From NCBI GenBank assembly GCA_028538565.1, contig JAPQWN010000007.1, forward strand, positions 64,992,508 to 65,056,507: a DNA stretch of 64,000 nucleotides, written 5' to 3'. The notes under the pieces are model-generated. The model did not search any database and had not been told where the DNA came from. It worked only from the letters and a program-made list of their open reading frames with translations. Within the stretch, counting starts at the first letter, position 1. Every line of letters begins with the position of its first letter. Positions 50,647 through 63,154 of the stretch are shown piece by piece. Source of the DNA: Umbellularia californica (Eukaryota; Streptophyta; Magnoliopsida; Laurales; Lauraceae). The translations under genes and the position numbers were made by a program.

Positions 50647-51931
50647 CAAAATATGCCATTTTTTAAAGCATCCCTTCCAAATGATATTCATATCCGTTAA
50701 GGAAACAAAGTGCCCCAATGGGATACTTTGATGAAAGCAAGGATACAAGATCTCCCTGCTTTGGAACTTCCAACACTAGATTAACTTTTAAATCCTGGAC
50801 CTACTACTCATCTAAACTTTCCCTGTTAGTAGTTCCATGACATCAAACTTTATTGAGCTTATTAATTGTAACCAATAATGGCCATAATTATGCTGAGAAT
50901 TTGAGATTAAAGGATTTGGAACCCGTCCTCTCTGTATTGAATACCCTTACTGATACAAGGGTAAGCAACTCTTCCATGAGCTTTGTAGTCATGTCCTACA
51001 TTGTTACTAGCAAATCCAAACCATAATGATGTGATGAGATCACCTATCTATAATGTTCAGGACCGACTTTTTGATCTTGATATGGCACTGTATTAAAAGG
51101 AGGACCTGGAAGCACTAAACTTCAAGAAGATATTGGCTTTGATATGGACTCTTGGGAGGATGCAATCATGGATTATAAACAGACCTTGATGATAAAACTA
51201 AATATGAACTGTAGGTAAGGCTGATCAGACTTGGTTACTCTTTCCTGCAACTACAATAGAAAAGGACAAGCATGTAAATGATGGATTCTGCGTGCTGAGT
51301 ACTGCTGACCTCTCATGGAATTCTTTCAGGTTCGAGATACTCCCGCAAATCATAAAAATATAGACAATGAGTAACGTTTTGAAATAATGATTTCAGGGGC
51401 ACCTATATAATGACAATTGCATCAACCCCAATAAGTAGTGGCTCTTATAGACCACGAACTGAAATGGACAGAAAGACACATGATCACAACTACAGAAATC
51501 TCCCACAAAGAAAAACATTGAACAAAAATACTTGAGAGAATAAGATTGATGATAAACCAGTAAAATAACAGCACCAGCCAATTATCCTAAAACTTGGAGA
51601 ATTCAAAAACATCACAACCTTCGTTGAATAGCTGCAATCATACCAAACTGCAATTTCATTGCAATTTAGGGTTTTAACCATTCCCACGAAAGGAAAGGCT
51701 GACTGTTATAAGCATGTCAGCAACAATTTGCTTCCAAATAGGGCAAGGAACTTACAAGCGCCTGCAGCTGTTTGAGAAGACACGTCAATGACATAATTAG
51801 CTAGCTCTTCATATGAAGGACATGCATGGTGATGCTGGAACCACTCTGACAATCAGAACAACGTATAGTGTGGGCTTGAGGCAATTGAAAATTTTGGCAG
51901 ATGTTTCTCAGACGAATATATTTCATCATCT
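50647..51931. other. Intergenic and probable 3' UTR of the eIF4A-like gene
   Basis: Short minus-strand frames at 51393-51687 match no family. The terminal exon of the minus-strand gene must end in this stretch. Confidence 0.35.
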
Positions 51932-53026
51932 TCATAAAATCTCAGAAATCTGCAACAGAGAAAGTCAGCAAGAGATCGTAATTCTCAATTCCAGATAAAA
52001 GCATGCAATGGACTCACATTTATGGGCATCTCTGCAATTATAAGACCACTACTTTCCTCAATGCCCTTTAAAGTCACTACTTCACCACCAACAACCATGT
52101 TGATCACGACTCCATCTACACATATTTATAACTTAATTAATTTATGCATACAATGAAAATTGAATTACTTGTTAGTGTGTTGAAATGCAACCTGCAGCCA
52201 AACAAGTTGAGATGCGCCTCAAATATGTCTCCTGTGAGGATCAGAAAATTGAAAAGAACTATTCAGATGAAAAAAGGTTAAACAACAGGAAAAGATTTAA
52301 TTAAAACTCAATGATCCAAATTGAACTACAAGAAATCAAGCTATAATTGCCAAGATAATGAGTTAATTTACTTACATGAAGATTCTATATTATTATGAGC
52401 TATAATCATACAGAGAAACTACATTCCATGAGATGTAAATCAACCTCAAATTTTACGTATGGGACGATGAAAAGAGGGTGTTAAAATATTCAATTCTTGT
52501 CAAAATCAATTCCTTGATTTTTCTTTTTCACGAATCAGTTGATAAGAAGAATTTCATATTTCTGAAGAAAATCAGAATAAAACCTTGTGATAATAGGAAA
52601 AATTATTTTTTATAGGAAAAAAAAACAAATTGAAAGAATGATATACACTAAAAGCTCAGAAGTACCAAATTTAAATGAGGGAATAAAAGGAGAAGAATAA
52701 AAATAAAAGCGCTCGTTTCCATAGATGAGCAAAGACAAATGATTGAAAGCCCCAGAGAAACATATACTAAGTGACAAGGAAAATGATCGGAGACCAATAA
52801 CTGAAAAAAAAAAAAAAAAAAAAAGGTTATTGAAGTCAAATTCCAAAATAAAAGAATTTTGCTACCCAAATGTGTGACCTAGTGGCAGGAATAGAGTACT
52901 CTCCACAAATTAACCGCTGATCTTAAAGGATAGCATTAAAAAGGTTCAGATCCAAGGGGCTGTTATAGTTTCCGGTCAATAGATGTGATATCAGTATATT
53001 CAAGTCTAAATTCAATGAATAGAATC

Positions 53027-53069
<43 letters not shown>

Positions 53070-56000
53070 AAGTGCTCCTATGAGAGACACTTTCACCAAC
53101 TTGGTGAGAGATGGGTGGGGGCCCTCACATTTAAGTTGGGGGTCATTGCATTTAAATTGGTGAGAGTGGATATGGAAGTGAGGGCCCCCACCCATCTCTC
53201 ACCAAGTTGGTGAGAGTGTCTCTCATAGGAGCACTACCCATATATATATATATATATATATGGGAAATATTCATGCGCATCTATCCCTCGTCATATTTTG
53301 GTGAGGGACAACATAGTGGGGCCAACTTTATGACCCATTCAAACCATCTACACACATGGGACCTCCTGAATTACATTGGATCCATTGAATTTTCACTTAT
53401 CCGAATGGATTAGACTGTTGGATCGAGTGTCAAGTTTTTTCTTTAATATAAAGTCGTTAAATTTGTGGACCACGGATGAAGGGGTTAGAGGCACGGGATT
53501 GACCCCAAACTTGATCTATGGGCCCATCAAAGATGTCTCTTTCCATCCCCCCCAAGTACCATGATCAGTGAGGCTCTAGGTGGGCCCTATCTAAGTTTGT
53601 CCCTCACCATATGGTGAGGGATGGATGCACATGAATGTCCCCATATATTATTATTATTATTATTATTATTAGAGTTTTTTAGAAAAGGGCCCCTATATTC
53701 TCGTAAAACTTCAAAAAGACCCCTACACTTTTTGTTTTTACTAAAACGTCCTTTGACTCACTATCAGCATAGGAAAACGTAACTTGCCATTCCAACTCTC
53801 CAACTTTCTTCTGTTTTACCATTTTTGCCCCTGCCATTTACTATAAAGGTGAAATGACGGTCCATAGCTTCCTTCTCTCCCGCAAGAGATCTGTCGAGTT
53901 ACTCAAAAACAGAGTGCAGGGAACGAATACTCCCCATCTTTCTAGTTCCATTATGGCCTTTGATCTTGATGTTATGAAGCTGTTGGAAATCACAACCATT
54001 GAAATTGTTGGGAGTTACATTATTGGAATCACTCATTTCGTCCCAACTGATAGAAATAAAGAAATCGGTGTTTTGCTAGGATGATCTGTGCACTCTAGAA
54101 ACTGATCGACATTGAATGCATAAAATTCTTCATCCACGATATTTGCTTTGGTGGGTCTCAAATGAAATGTGTTAGTGTTTCCACTACTTGTACTACTTGG
54201 ATAAGCATCAAAGACACCAATGTTTTATTCATTGGATGGCTTTGCCACATCAAACGTAGAACTGGTTTTCTCTTGGGTTTCTTTTCTCATATGATTGGAG
54301 GCATAAGGCAGTGTTACTGAGGGTTTCGTTTTCGTTTTTTGCACAGATTCTTGATGTTTCTGTAGCTTTTTATCTTGGAGAAATTGTAGCTTCTTGTCTT
54401 GGAGAAGTTGATGAGAGATGGGTCTTTTATATTTGTTGCAAGTGTGCATTAGAAGGAGCTGGGTTTGAAGAGACGAAGTAAGAAGGTACTAGTGGTCAAT
54501 GACTCATCACCATTCCTATTGCTTTCTAGGTGTGTGGTGCAGTTTTCTTGAAGGTCATTAGAGAGCTACCCATTAGGTAATGGACGTATTTGGGTAATGT
54601 GCAAGAAGAGTACAGAAATGGAGATGGGTCAGGTCTGATCGAATTCAAGTATACTGATTGTATCATGGAAGAGGTCCTGTAATTGGAAAATGGGTTCTAA
54701 TGGCTTCAATGAAGAAAATTGAATGGAGACAAAAATGAAAAAAGAAAAAGGAAAATGAAGATGGATTGAGTGAGGCAGGATTATATTGGTTTTGGTCGTT
54801 ACTGAAGAAAAATTATTCATATAGATGGAGAAAGATTGGAAGAGGGAATAATTTGAGATCAGGTGAGGGAGATCTCAAAGGTTTGTTTTTAGAGAGAGAC
54901 GCAAAGGCCACCAAATCAAAGGAGTTGAAATTTGATGGTCTTGGAGAGTTATTTTGGCATTTGGTGGGTATTGGTAGCAGGAAGTGGCTGATTTATTAAC
55001 TAGTTATGAGTTCTGTTGGTATTATTCATAACTGTAAGTATATTTAAGAAGAGAGTAAGAAGAGAGTAGCTTCCGCTATTTAGAAGGGAGAAAGAAGTTA
55101 GTGCGAAAGTGTAATTTTAATTTTTATATAAATGTAAAGGGCAAAATGGTAAAATAGAAAATAAAGTAGAAAGTGACAACAGAAAGTTGCATACTTGCAT
55201 TTTCTTAACTCCAACGTTAGTCAAGGGATCTTTTAGTAAAAATATAAAGTAGAGGGTGCTTTTTGAGGTTTTGCCAAAAATATGGAGGCCTTTTTGTAAA
55301 AACTCTTATTATTATTATTATTATTATATAATATAAACACAATATGAGAGCAAGTCTTAAATCAACACCAGAAAAATTATATGAATAAAAAACAAGATGA
55401 TCAATGGAGAGGAAAGAATAAGATAACAGTTACATTTTGCCACAATATTCCAGGGGAAAAGTTCATAAAAAATGCATCATTGAGTTTATCGCAAACCACC
55501 ATATCAAAAAATATAAAATTATAGAAAATAATTTCCAACTGAGAACTGTGTACTGAAGTTTTCCTGTATACATAAATGTCCACATGGCTATACTTATATT
55601 CCATTGCCAAAAGGACTTAAAAAGACACCTCTTTCTAAAATGAAAGGGGTTTAAAATGTGACAGTTTCCTTCTTCTTTTTTTCTTTTTCTTCTTCTTTTA
55701 TTTTTTTGTCCTTTCGTTTGATTGGTAGCATGACTCGAACCCAGAACCTAAAGGTTGAGAAAGTGAGCGCCTTCAGTGTGCCATGGGCTCTTGTCAAATA
55801 TGACTGCTTCAAACATGCAGGTTACCTTTAGCCACAATATTCCTCACGAAATTTCTGTATAACAAGTAGCATCGATTTTCTCTTTCACCACCACATCAAT
55901 AAAATAAATAAATAGAAAAGTTATCAACTGTCAAGTGTCAACAGTAGACTGATTTTAAGTCATTTACATACATGACCAAGTTGCCATACTCTGATTCCAT

Positions 56001-59000
56001 TGTCTAGGACTCCCACTATAGGCAGTTTCTAGTATTAAAACATTCCATATGATTCTACAACAGCAAAAGCATATTATAACTACACTACTAAAAGAGTTTA
56101 CAAAATATTGTAAAATATAACTAGAATAGCTAGCATTACTGGGAGCTCTTTCCTCTTAAATGTTGCTGCAGAAAAATGGAAAACTGTATTCAACTGGCTC
56201 CTTTTCTTCTTTCTTTGATATACATGATGCCACCTATTTAACATGTCTCAGACACTGCCATAATGTTACCATGCAAAACAAAACTGATATCTTGACTGTA
56301 GGCTGCAACATCATTGGGCTTGGTGAGAAGTTACAATCTTTAGATTGAAGAAGAATGGGCTAGCATGGATTTGAGGAAAATAGCTACCTAATAGGTGCAA
56401 GCAAACAGTAGGAGCCCATGAGACACTAGACTGAAAGTAACTCATACAAAGATATAGCAGAAGTGGCGGAGCTGTAAAGTTATAAATTCAACTAGGAGGA
56501 GGTGGACATGGAATTTAGTTAGAAGACATGCTGAGAGAGTTACAGAGAATGACTATAAGAGATGTAATACCAACAAAACCCACCCCCGAATGCATGAAGT
56601 GACGATCCACCAAATCAAACCCATTAGAAATTCCTCAAAGAAGCAAGCACAAAACATAACCCAGCCATTCTGGCTGCAGTTATACTGTTTCTGTACCATA
56701 AGTCACACCAACAGAGGTACTGTTGTTCACCCACCCTATGAACCACTTGAATGGTAAACAAAAACCTACACTTGAACGGTAAACAAAATCCTACACTTAA
56801 AAGGAGGAAGGCAACTTTTCCCAGACCACTTATTTGTTCAAAATCTCATACAATGAAGGTATAACTCCAGCCTGTCCCATATTCCCCCAAAATGAAACCA
56901 AATCATGCACTACTTCATATTGGACTGCAATAAGTTTTAGGCATGAAATCCTAGATAGGATCGACATAAAACCATTAACCTTCATATTTGGTTCAAAAGG
57001 CACTTAGAAAATCATCATTTCTAAGAAAGTTTTTGCATAGATAGCAGATCGACTCCAAAATAGTAGATATAGCTTATAAGAGAGAAAATATTCTAAACAG
57101 GTAATAAGCATCTACAAGAAAACAGTAATAAACCTGTCCTTCCTTTTATACTTTTTCTTTTTTTTATATATATTTATTAGGATAAACCTTTCCTGTTGGA
57201 TACAAAAAATGTATGGTTATACAAAAGGATATTTGCATTAGAAATGCATGCAGTATGTCTTTATTAAGGAAAATAAGTAACAAATAAGTTTCTGGCAAAT
57301 AAATGGCACCTTCTTTGTTGGTAACTCATAATTTATCAAAATGCGCGCTGCAATAGGTGTTTCTCCTGATGCAACAACAGGGAGGCAGGCATCTGTTACA
57401 ACTATCATAAAAGACTTTAGCCCCTGGTCTCCATTTTCGCAGCCATCCTCAAGATGTCCAATATTTTGGTTCCATTCACTTGTCGCTCGACGGAATTTCT
57501 CTAGTATTAATAGCCGTTCAGCTTCTGCCAAGTCACTGTACTGCAATTATGGAAATAAATAATGTCACATAGTTGAAAATAAGCAGTTATTGTCAAGGAC
57601 AAAAACAAGACAGCAAGTCATTGTGCAAGCCATAAACATTTGGGAATTGTGAGACATTAGAAACATGTATCACAAAGAGAAGCATGAAAACCAGTAATTT
57701 CAATGACAACATATGCACATGCTATTCTAATGCCCTCACATGGACATAATACTCTTCAGTTAAGAACAGAGAAATTCCGACTAAGAAAATTAATTACTGC
57801 ACATAATTTATTTTTGTCGGGTAAAAATTACTGTACATAAGTAAAATGAAAACGGTGCAAGGAACAAGTTAAAGAACATAACACCAAATATGATACATCT
57901 TACATTTAAAGCCACGAAATATTCTTTGATATGAGATGACATTAACTGCCAAAAGAAAATTATAGGATCAAGAAGCCTACACTTTCATGATTAATTGGGA
58001 GAAACTTAGTTATAGATAGGAATATTATAAGCTGAACAGATCTAAATTAATTTTCCATTACTTTTAATGGTTGATAAATTCATTCCAAAAAAAAAGCACG
58101 TACAACTAAAGATTGGCACTAAATGCACCATCTTTAGCTAAGGTAACGGTGAAACCATTTCTTTGTGGTGTTTAAAAAATAATTAACTATTAAAACGAGG
58201 TACCTAATTTCATTGATATATTCAGAAAGTCGTCAAGGGAAATACCACCAGATGAAGCCCACCAAGATGAAACAGTATCACCCTTAATGCTAGCTTTCAT
58301 TGCATTCAATTTGCTAAAGATAAAACAACCCACAAACAAAGCTGCCTCATTAGCATCACCTACAATTGGACATGAGAATTTTCATAAGACAACTCTATGG
58401 TATTTACTCTCTTTTTTTTTAATGGTTTATGGTGTTTACTTTTGGGACTGCCTATTTCTCCTAATCCTATTTCCCTGTGCAAAAGTTCCATCGAAGTTGA
58501 GTTTTAGCAACCCTGCAGGTGGGGGTTCCTAAACGAGAGGCAGCAGCTTACAGATAGGCTGAGCAAGCATGCACTCAATACAAGATCGAAAAAGATCAGA
58601 ACGTGAATTCTTTCAAACTCCTTCCTAGCCACTATTCAAGCAATAAGTTTTTTATTAACTTTGCTAACCACCATTTCAACTAACTGCATTAGAAGTATTG
58701 TACCATTTCCAACATAAGGTCCTTCAAAAAGCAGTGAGGTTAATTTTAGTTTTATTTTTTTTTTAATGTTGACTGTATTCAAAACTCAATATTGTACAGC
58801 ATAAGAGAGGTATACGGAACACAAAAATAGGGAGAGGACAGCCAACCTATGATGCACGGATAATTCAAAATGGGCAACATATTGTGTCGTATCGTATCTG
58901 ATACTTCACTTTTTACATGTAAAATCCATGTCCCTACCATGTCTATGCTGTGTCCCTGCCATATCCATGTCGTATCTGGGTATCACAGCAACCAACTGAA

Positions 59001-62000
59001 AGGGAAGACTGGGCTTCAAAACCTACCCAGGACCACCCAAAAAAAAAAAAAAAAAAGAGGATGTTAACTATCTACAAAAATTAGAAGCGCTAGTCTAAGA
59101 ACTCCATGTTTCGACAGCTGATCCACTTTGTCATTGGTAGAGCATTTTGTACGGTGAAAAGAAACGTTCAAAGTGCTGGACAGCTCTATCACCTCTTCAA
59201 TGAGATTAATGAGATACCAAAGCAGTGAGGTTAAATTCAATTGCAGGTACATCATCCATTGTGCAAGTAGCGAGTTAGAGAACAAGGAAGATCAAGATTT
59301 ATGAAAGATTGGATGGCCACTTTTTTTATAACAAGATAGGATGGCCACTTATCAAAGCAGCAGCAAAGGTTTTTACAAATTTTCATTTTATTTATTTATT
59401 GAACATATGAATACCTAAGACAAATCATCCAACAATATAATGAACATAAGCAACCAACAATCTTGTAAGCTGAACCATTGAACATAAAAAATCAACTCCA
59501 ATGCCTAAATTTCCAATACAAACAATTTCAATGTAAAACATTCTATAAGGACCTTGCTTGACACCATAGTTGACTTTCTTACATGCAGGACAATTGGGGT
59601 GTCCTCAAAGGACAACAAGTAATCTGCGTGGATTCAGGATCAATTTAAACACGCGACAAGTTTTATTTCACCAACCTATGCTGTAAACTAAAAAGGACAA
59701 TTGTGTTCCATGTCACCTCACACCATATCCTCTATGGTGAAAGAAAGGGTGTGTTACACCCCGACCCGATTTAACCTTGATTGGTGCTAATTAAATATGT
59801 TTTAGCTAAATTAATTGTGTTTAATTGCTAATATGATAATTAGGGTGGATTGATCCCCATAGACTGAGTTAGTGAGCCTTGAACCTTGAATAGGCGAGTG
59901 GAAACCGATTTGACTCAGTTGGGTAGAGTCGAGGGTTTTTTCGTAAATATGAGTTTTTGCATTTTTGCATAATTTGCATGTCGTATTGGCGTCATCACGT
60001 GTATCTCGACAAGCACGTTGATTTCATATTAAGCATTCCTTCATTTGACCAACCGTTGAACAATTGGGCCCTCATTCGACTCAAAATAGAAATAAACAAA
60101 TTTTGTGGGCTTTCTTGCAAAAATGACAACTTTATTCCTTATATAAGACCTTATCCCTTCCTCTTTCATTTCCTTTTCATTCCTTTCTCTCTACTCTTCT
60201 TCTTCTCCTCCATCCTTCTTTTCCTCTTCTTCTTCATTCACTACAAGAGTGAAGGCATTGGTCTTGGAAGTTAAAAGTGCACTCATCTTCATCTTCTCCA
60301 TCTTCTTCACCTCTCCCTCACCTTTAGCGACCAATAAACCATCTTCTTCTTTCCCTACTCCTTCCAAATTGGGATTCCTTGTCAAGGTAAGAGCCAAGAC
60401 CTCTTTGTTTTGTGTTTTCAAGTCACATTGGAGTCAAAAGCCTCTTAAATAGTCATGCATACATATTCATTTCCATTTCCATGTTCATTGTGATTAGGGT
60501 TTGTAATTTGGGGATTTTTGGATCCCTTTGAGCTAGAGTGTGTGAGAAGCTTTGGAAAGCTCTAGTAGAGGCAAGTATAAGCTCTAATTTGGGTTTGCAT
60601 AGTGATTGATTTCCATTGATTCCAATGAAGTTCTTTCTTCCGAATTTATTTCTTATTGATAAATGGGTTGGATTTGTTTTTATGATTTATCATTGATGGA
60701 CTTGAATGGAAGAGATGTATGTGTTATAAGGGGAGCAAGGAGGCTCCATTTCTGCAAGTTGATGTTAGAAGAACTGTGGGAAGGGAAGGAGAGGAGAAGA
60801 AATACCATCACAATTTCCGAATTGAGATTCTGGAGTGGGCGCTCGAGCGCGCAGATGGCTGCTCGAGCGGACCCACTCAATGGAAATTCCGGAATGGAAT
60901 TGTAATGGGCGCTCGAGCGCACCAAGGGCCGCTCGAGCGCGCCACCCCTCGGGACACCACCACTCGAGCGGATATGAACCCGCTCGAGCGGACCTGAATC
61001 CATCTGTTTAGGCTTTTTGGGCCCAATTAAAGGGAGTATTAACACTCCTAGCCTACATTAACCCTCCTTAATCCTTCATTTAGTAGATTTTGGTGCTCAC
61101 CCTTACTTCCATAGGAATTCAGGACCTTTGAGACCTTATGACCTTAAAATGGAACCATTAACCTTATTAATTGGTCTCTAATGGACATTTATTAGTCTAA
61201 CACTACGCCATGAAGGTTAGTTTGGAAAGTCAACGTATTTTTATATATAGTGACACCTAACAAAGTAGTAGTGCGTTGATCTTTCAAATCTACCTTGTAT
61301 TGGACAGTGGAAGACTAAAAACAATAGTCTAGTGTTGGTTACTAAAAATACCTTGATTCCCTTAAATTATTGCATTTCATATTGGAGTATAATTTCGTTA
61401 TTGACATCAAATCCTACTTAATAGATTGGTAGCATTGTTCAAAATTCATTGAGGTTCAATTGTTTATACTCAATTCGCAACTTCAGTATTGTATATCCGA
61501 CTTGGCTATTATTGGAAATGAGGATTGAGTAAGTATTTAAGTATATGTGATTATTATTCGATTTAATTATGAACAAGTGAATACAAACTTACTCAAATCC
61601 GATTATTATTTGATTCGATCGAGTTGGCACTACTTAGCTTCAACCCTGTGATACCCGACGGGGTTGAACTTGGTTTAGTTATTCGAGACTACTGCAGTAA
61701 GTCATCTGGAGCACCGGAACTCCAAAACCGAGTAGCCAGCTAACCTTTGGCCGGGCCGTTGGTGACATCCCAACTATATTCGCTCTCACTCAAGAGGATG
61801 AGCTCAACGTAGTAGCCAACTAGTATGTTTTCATTTTACTTGATTCACAAGCCTAAATTATTAAATTTCGCACAATTTGCCTAGTTGATACTTATCATTG
61901 ACATCTATTGATTTATTCATCTTAAATTCCATTTGAAACATTATGTATTTCCTTACTATTGTCTATACTTGCTTAATCCTCGTATTGATGATACTACTCT

Positions 62001-63154
62001 TGGTGTCACAATTGCAGGTACAGCCTCCGCCCTGAGAAGGCAACGGAGGGAGAGAAGGCTACTCCAGAGGTACCTTCAGGACTAGAAGAGTGGCCAAAGC
62101 TAGGGTCAGCTTAGATATCTTCCCTCGGAGTGCATGGATGTCCCTTTTGAAAACTTCTATAGTGTGTGGTTAGCCCCTTTTTGCATGGGCCACACTTAGG
62201 TTTAGTTATTCTTTTGTTTATACTTTTGGCAAAGATTGTATAAGATTCTTTTATACACCCGCTTTTTTAAACAATGTATATAATTGTATAATTCTTTTGT
62301 ATAAAACTTGGAATATTATATAGACTGAATGGGAAATTGATATCCTCACATGAATGAAATACAGCTTCCGCTATGATTAATTGCTATTGATGTGTTCTAG
62401 TGAGTTCTCACTCACGTGTATGGAAAGTTGTTTTCTCTCCTTCGTGTGGTGTATGTGGCTCGAAACACGTACAGCACGTGGGAGTACGTGTGACACACCT
62501 CGGAGATTACCCTAAGCCAGGGTGATTTGGGACCGGGATGTGACAGGGTGCTGGCTAATTTTCCCCCTTGTTGATAAAAGCTTAATGGGAATTCCAAAGG
62601 AGCTAGCATTTGTGTATTGACAAGACCAAGACCATCCATTGTTTCATCAAACTCAATCTCAGATGACACATATAGTCAAAAGAAACAATGAACCAGAAAT
62701 CATAATATGACTAGTAAATTGCCCCCACCCAACCCATCTAATTTCTCCCACCTGAACAAACAAGAGAAGCAGGAATAGTTAGCTGCAGTTCGCCTAATCG
62801 AAAACCACTTCCTCGCCTTCATGAATTATAACCAGACCACCCCAACCATTTGAAATTGTTATCCACATGTGCAATCTATCGCGCTCTTGGTCAATATTGT
62901 AAAGGAAGAACAAAGGGAAGCAAATACCAGAGAAGCTAAGGAGATGTAGGAGAGGTTAGAGACGGTGGAGCAGACGGCATCAAGCTCGTCTCGCGAGCTG
63001 CAGCAAAGCGCGATTGGAAGAGAGTGACGTCGTCCAGCCACCCCTAAAAGATCCACCAAAGTCTCCTGCAATTGAAAAAAAAACAAACTTCTGCTTCAGA
63101 AAGAGAAATATGAATCCAATACATTCGAGAAAAAGAGAAGAAGTTACATACCAT
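51932..63154 (-). CDS. Stand-alone eIF4A-like RecA2 domain protein (DEAD-box helicase C-terminal half only)
   Basis: Six coding exons on the minus strand: 63154-63152 (ATG only), 63065-62928, 57540-57310, 52231-52192, 52115-52018, 51949-51932. All joins keep frame and use GT..AG, giving 175 aa starting METLVDLLGVAGRRHSLP. It aligns in order with the eIF4A second RecA domain: IALCCSSRDELDAV (motif IV region), YISLASLYSDLAEAERLLIL then EKFRRAT (GDM..ER motif), IVVTDACLPV (degenerate motif V), RILINYELPTKKETYLRRIS (INYDLP...YIHRIG) and GVVINMVVGGEVVTLKGIEE, ending IIAEMPINISEIL (EMP.NVADLI). RecA1, with the Walker A and DEAD motifs, is absent. Motif VI HRxGRxGR has become LRRISTCLAA. Helicase activity is therefore unlikely. 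A role by binding MIF4G-type partners is inference. An upstream in-frame ATG at 63400 would add 82 aa, but a likely 5' UTR splice acceptor near 63201 argues against it. Confidence 0.82.
52234..53060. other. Intron of the eIF4A-like gene, A/T homopolymers
   Basis: Poly-A at about 52804-52824 and AT-rich sequence. No separate gene is supported. The intron continues to 57309. Confidence 0.4.
53067..53239. mobile_element. Palindromic MITE, copy 2 (full length)
   Basis: The 173-bp unit begins GGGAAGTGCTCCTATGAGAG and its reversed end reads GGGTAGTGCTCCTATGAGAG. The arms continue through CACCAACTTGGTGAGAGATG and GGGGGCCCTCAC. It sits in a TA dinucleotide tract, so a TA target is likely (Tc1/mariner-Stowaway style), but the tract hides the exact site. 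Confidence 0.85.
53262..53643. mobile_element. Second MITE, different family
   Basis: The left end GGGAAATATTCATGCGCATC and the reversed right end GGGGACATTCATGTGCATCC are similar, followed in both by TATCCCTC / CATCCCTCACCATA. TA-rich flanks lie on both sides. It is only about 22 bp from the previous MITE. Confidence 0.65.
53671..55306. mobile_element. MULE-like element with about 90-bp inverted repeats
   Basis: The left end AGAGTTTTTTAGAAAAGGGC and the reversed right end AGAGTTTTTACAAAAAGGCC align on through CTTCAAAAAGACCCCTACAC / CTCAAAAAGCACCCTCTACT and TTTTTACTAAAA. It lies inside a TTA triplet tract (TTA runs to 53670 and from 55307), so a 9-bp duplication cannot be separated from the microsatellite. 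The 1.4-kb interior has open frames (plus 53854-54084, minus 54225-54449) with no recognised domain; captured host sequence is possible. Confidence 0.6.
55663..55795 (-). mobile_element. tRNA-derived SINE (minus strand)
   Basis: The minus strand contains the B-box GGGTTCGAGTC and an A-rich/pyrimidine-free tail (T-rich on plus at 55669-55709). Flanks AAATGTGAC (55654-55662) and AAATATGAC (55796-55804) form a 9-bp duplication with one mismatch. Confidence 0.55.
57541..59750. other. Intron of the eIF4A-like gene, 5' of exon 57540-57310
   Basis: AT-rich intron sequence with short shadow frames and poly-A/T runs (for example 59040-59056). Nothing else is recognised before the solo LTR. Confidence 0.45.
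59752..62545 (+). mobile_element. Solo LTR of a Ty3/gypsy-type retrotransposon (2,794 bp)
   Basis: It begins TGTTACACCCCGACCC and ends GGACCGGGATGTGACA, so the ends are mirrored (TGTYACAYCCCG). The 5-bp duplication GGGTG is identical on both sides (59747-59751 and 62546-62550). A TATATAAG at about 60137 with a CT-rich stretch after it may be the promoter. Long LTRs with these ends resemble the Tekay/Del clade. No internal retrotransposon genes remain. Confidence 0.88.
60841..60991. repeat. Array of six palindromic GCTCGAGCG motifs inside the LTR
   Basis: CGCTCGAGCG or near copies start at about 60841, 60861, 60911, 60931, 60962 and 60982. Neighbouring copies are spaced about 20 bp apart in three pairs. 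Each has a CTCGAG core. The surrounding DNA is otherwise AT-rich. Confidence 0.85.

Noticed and set aside
60663..61045. Overlapping frames on both strands within the LTR
   Set aside because: They come from the GCTCGAGCG repeat array and lie inside a solo LTR.
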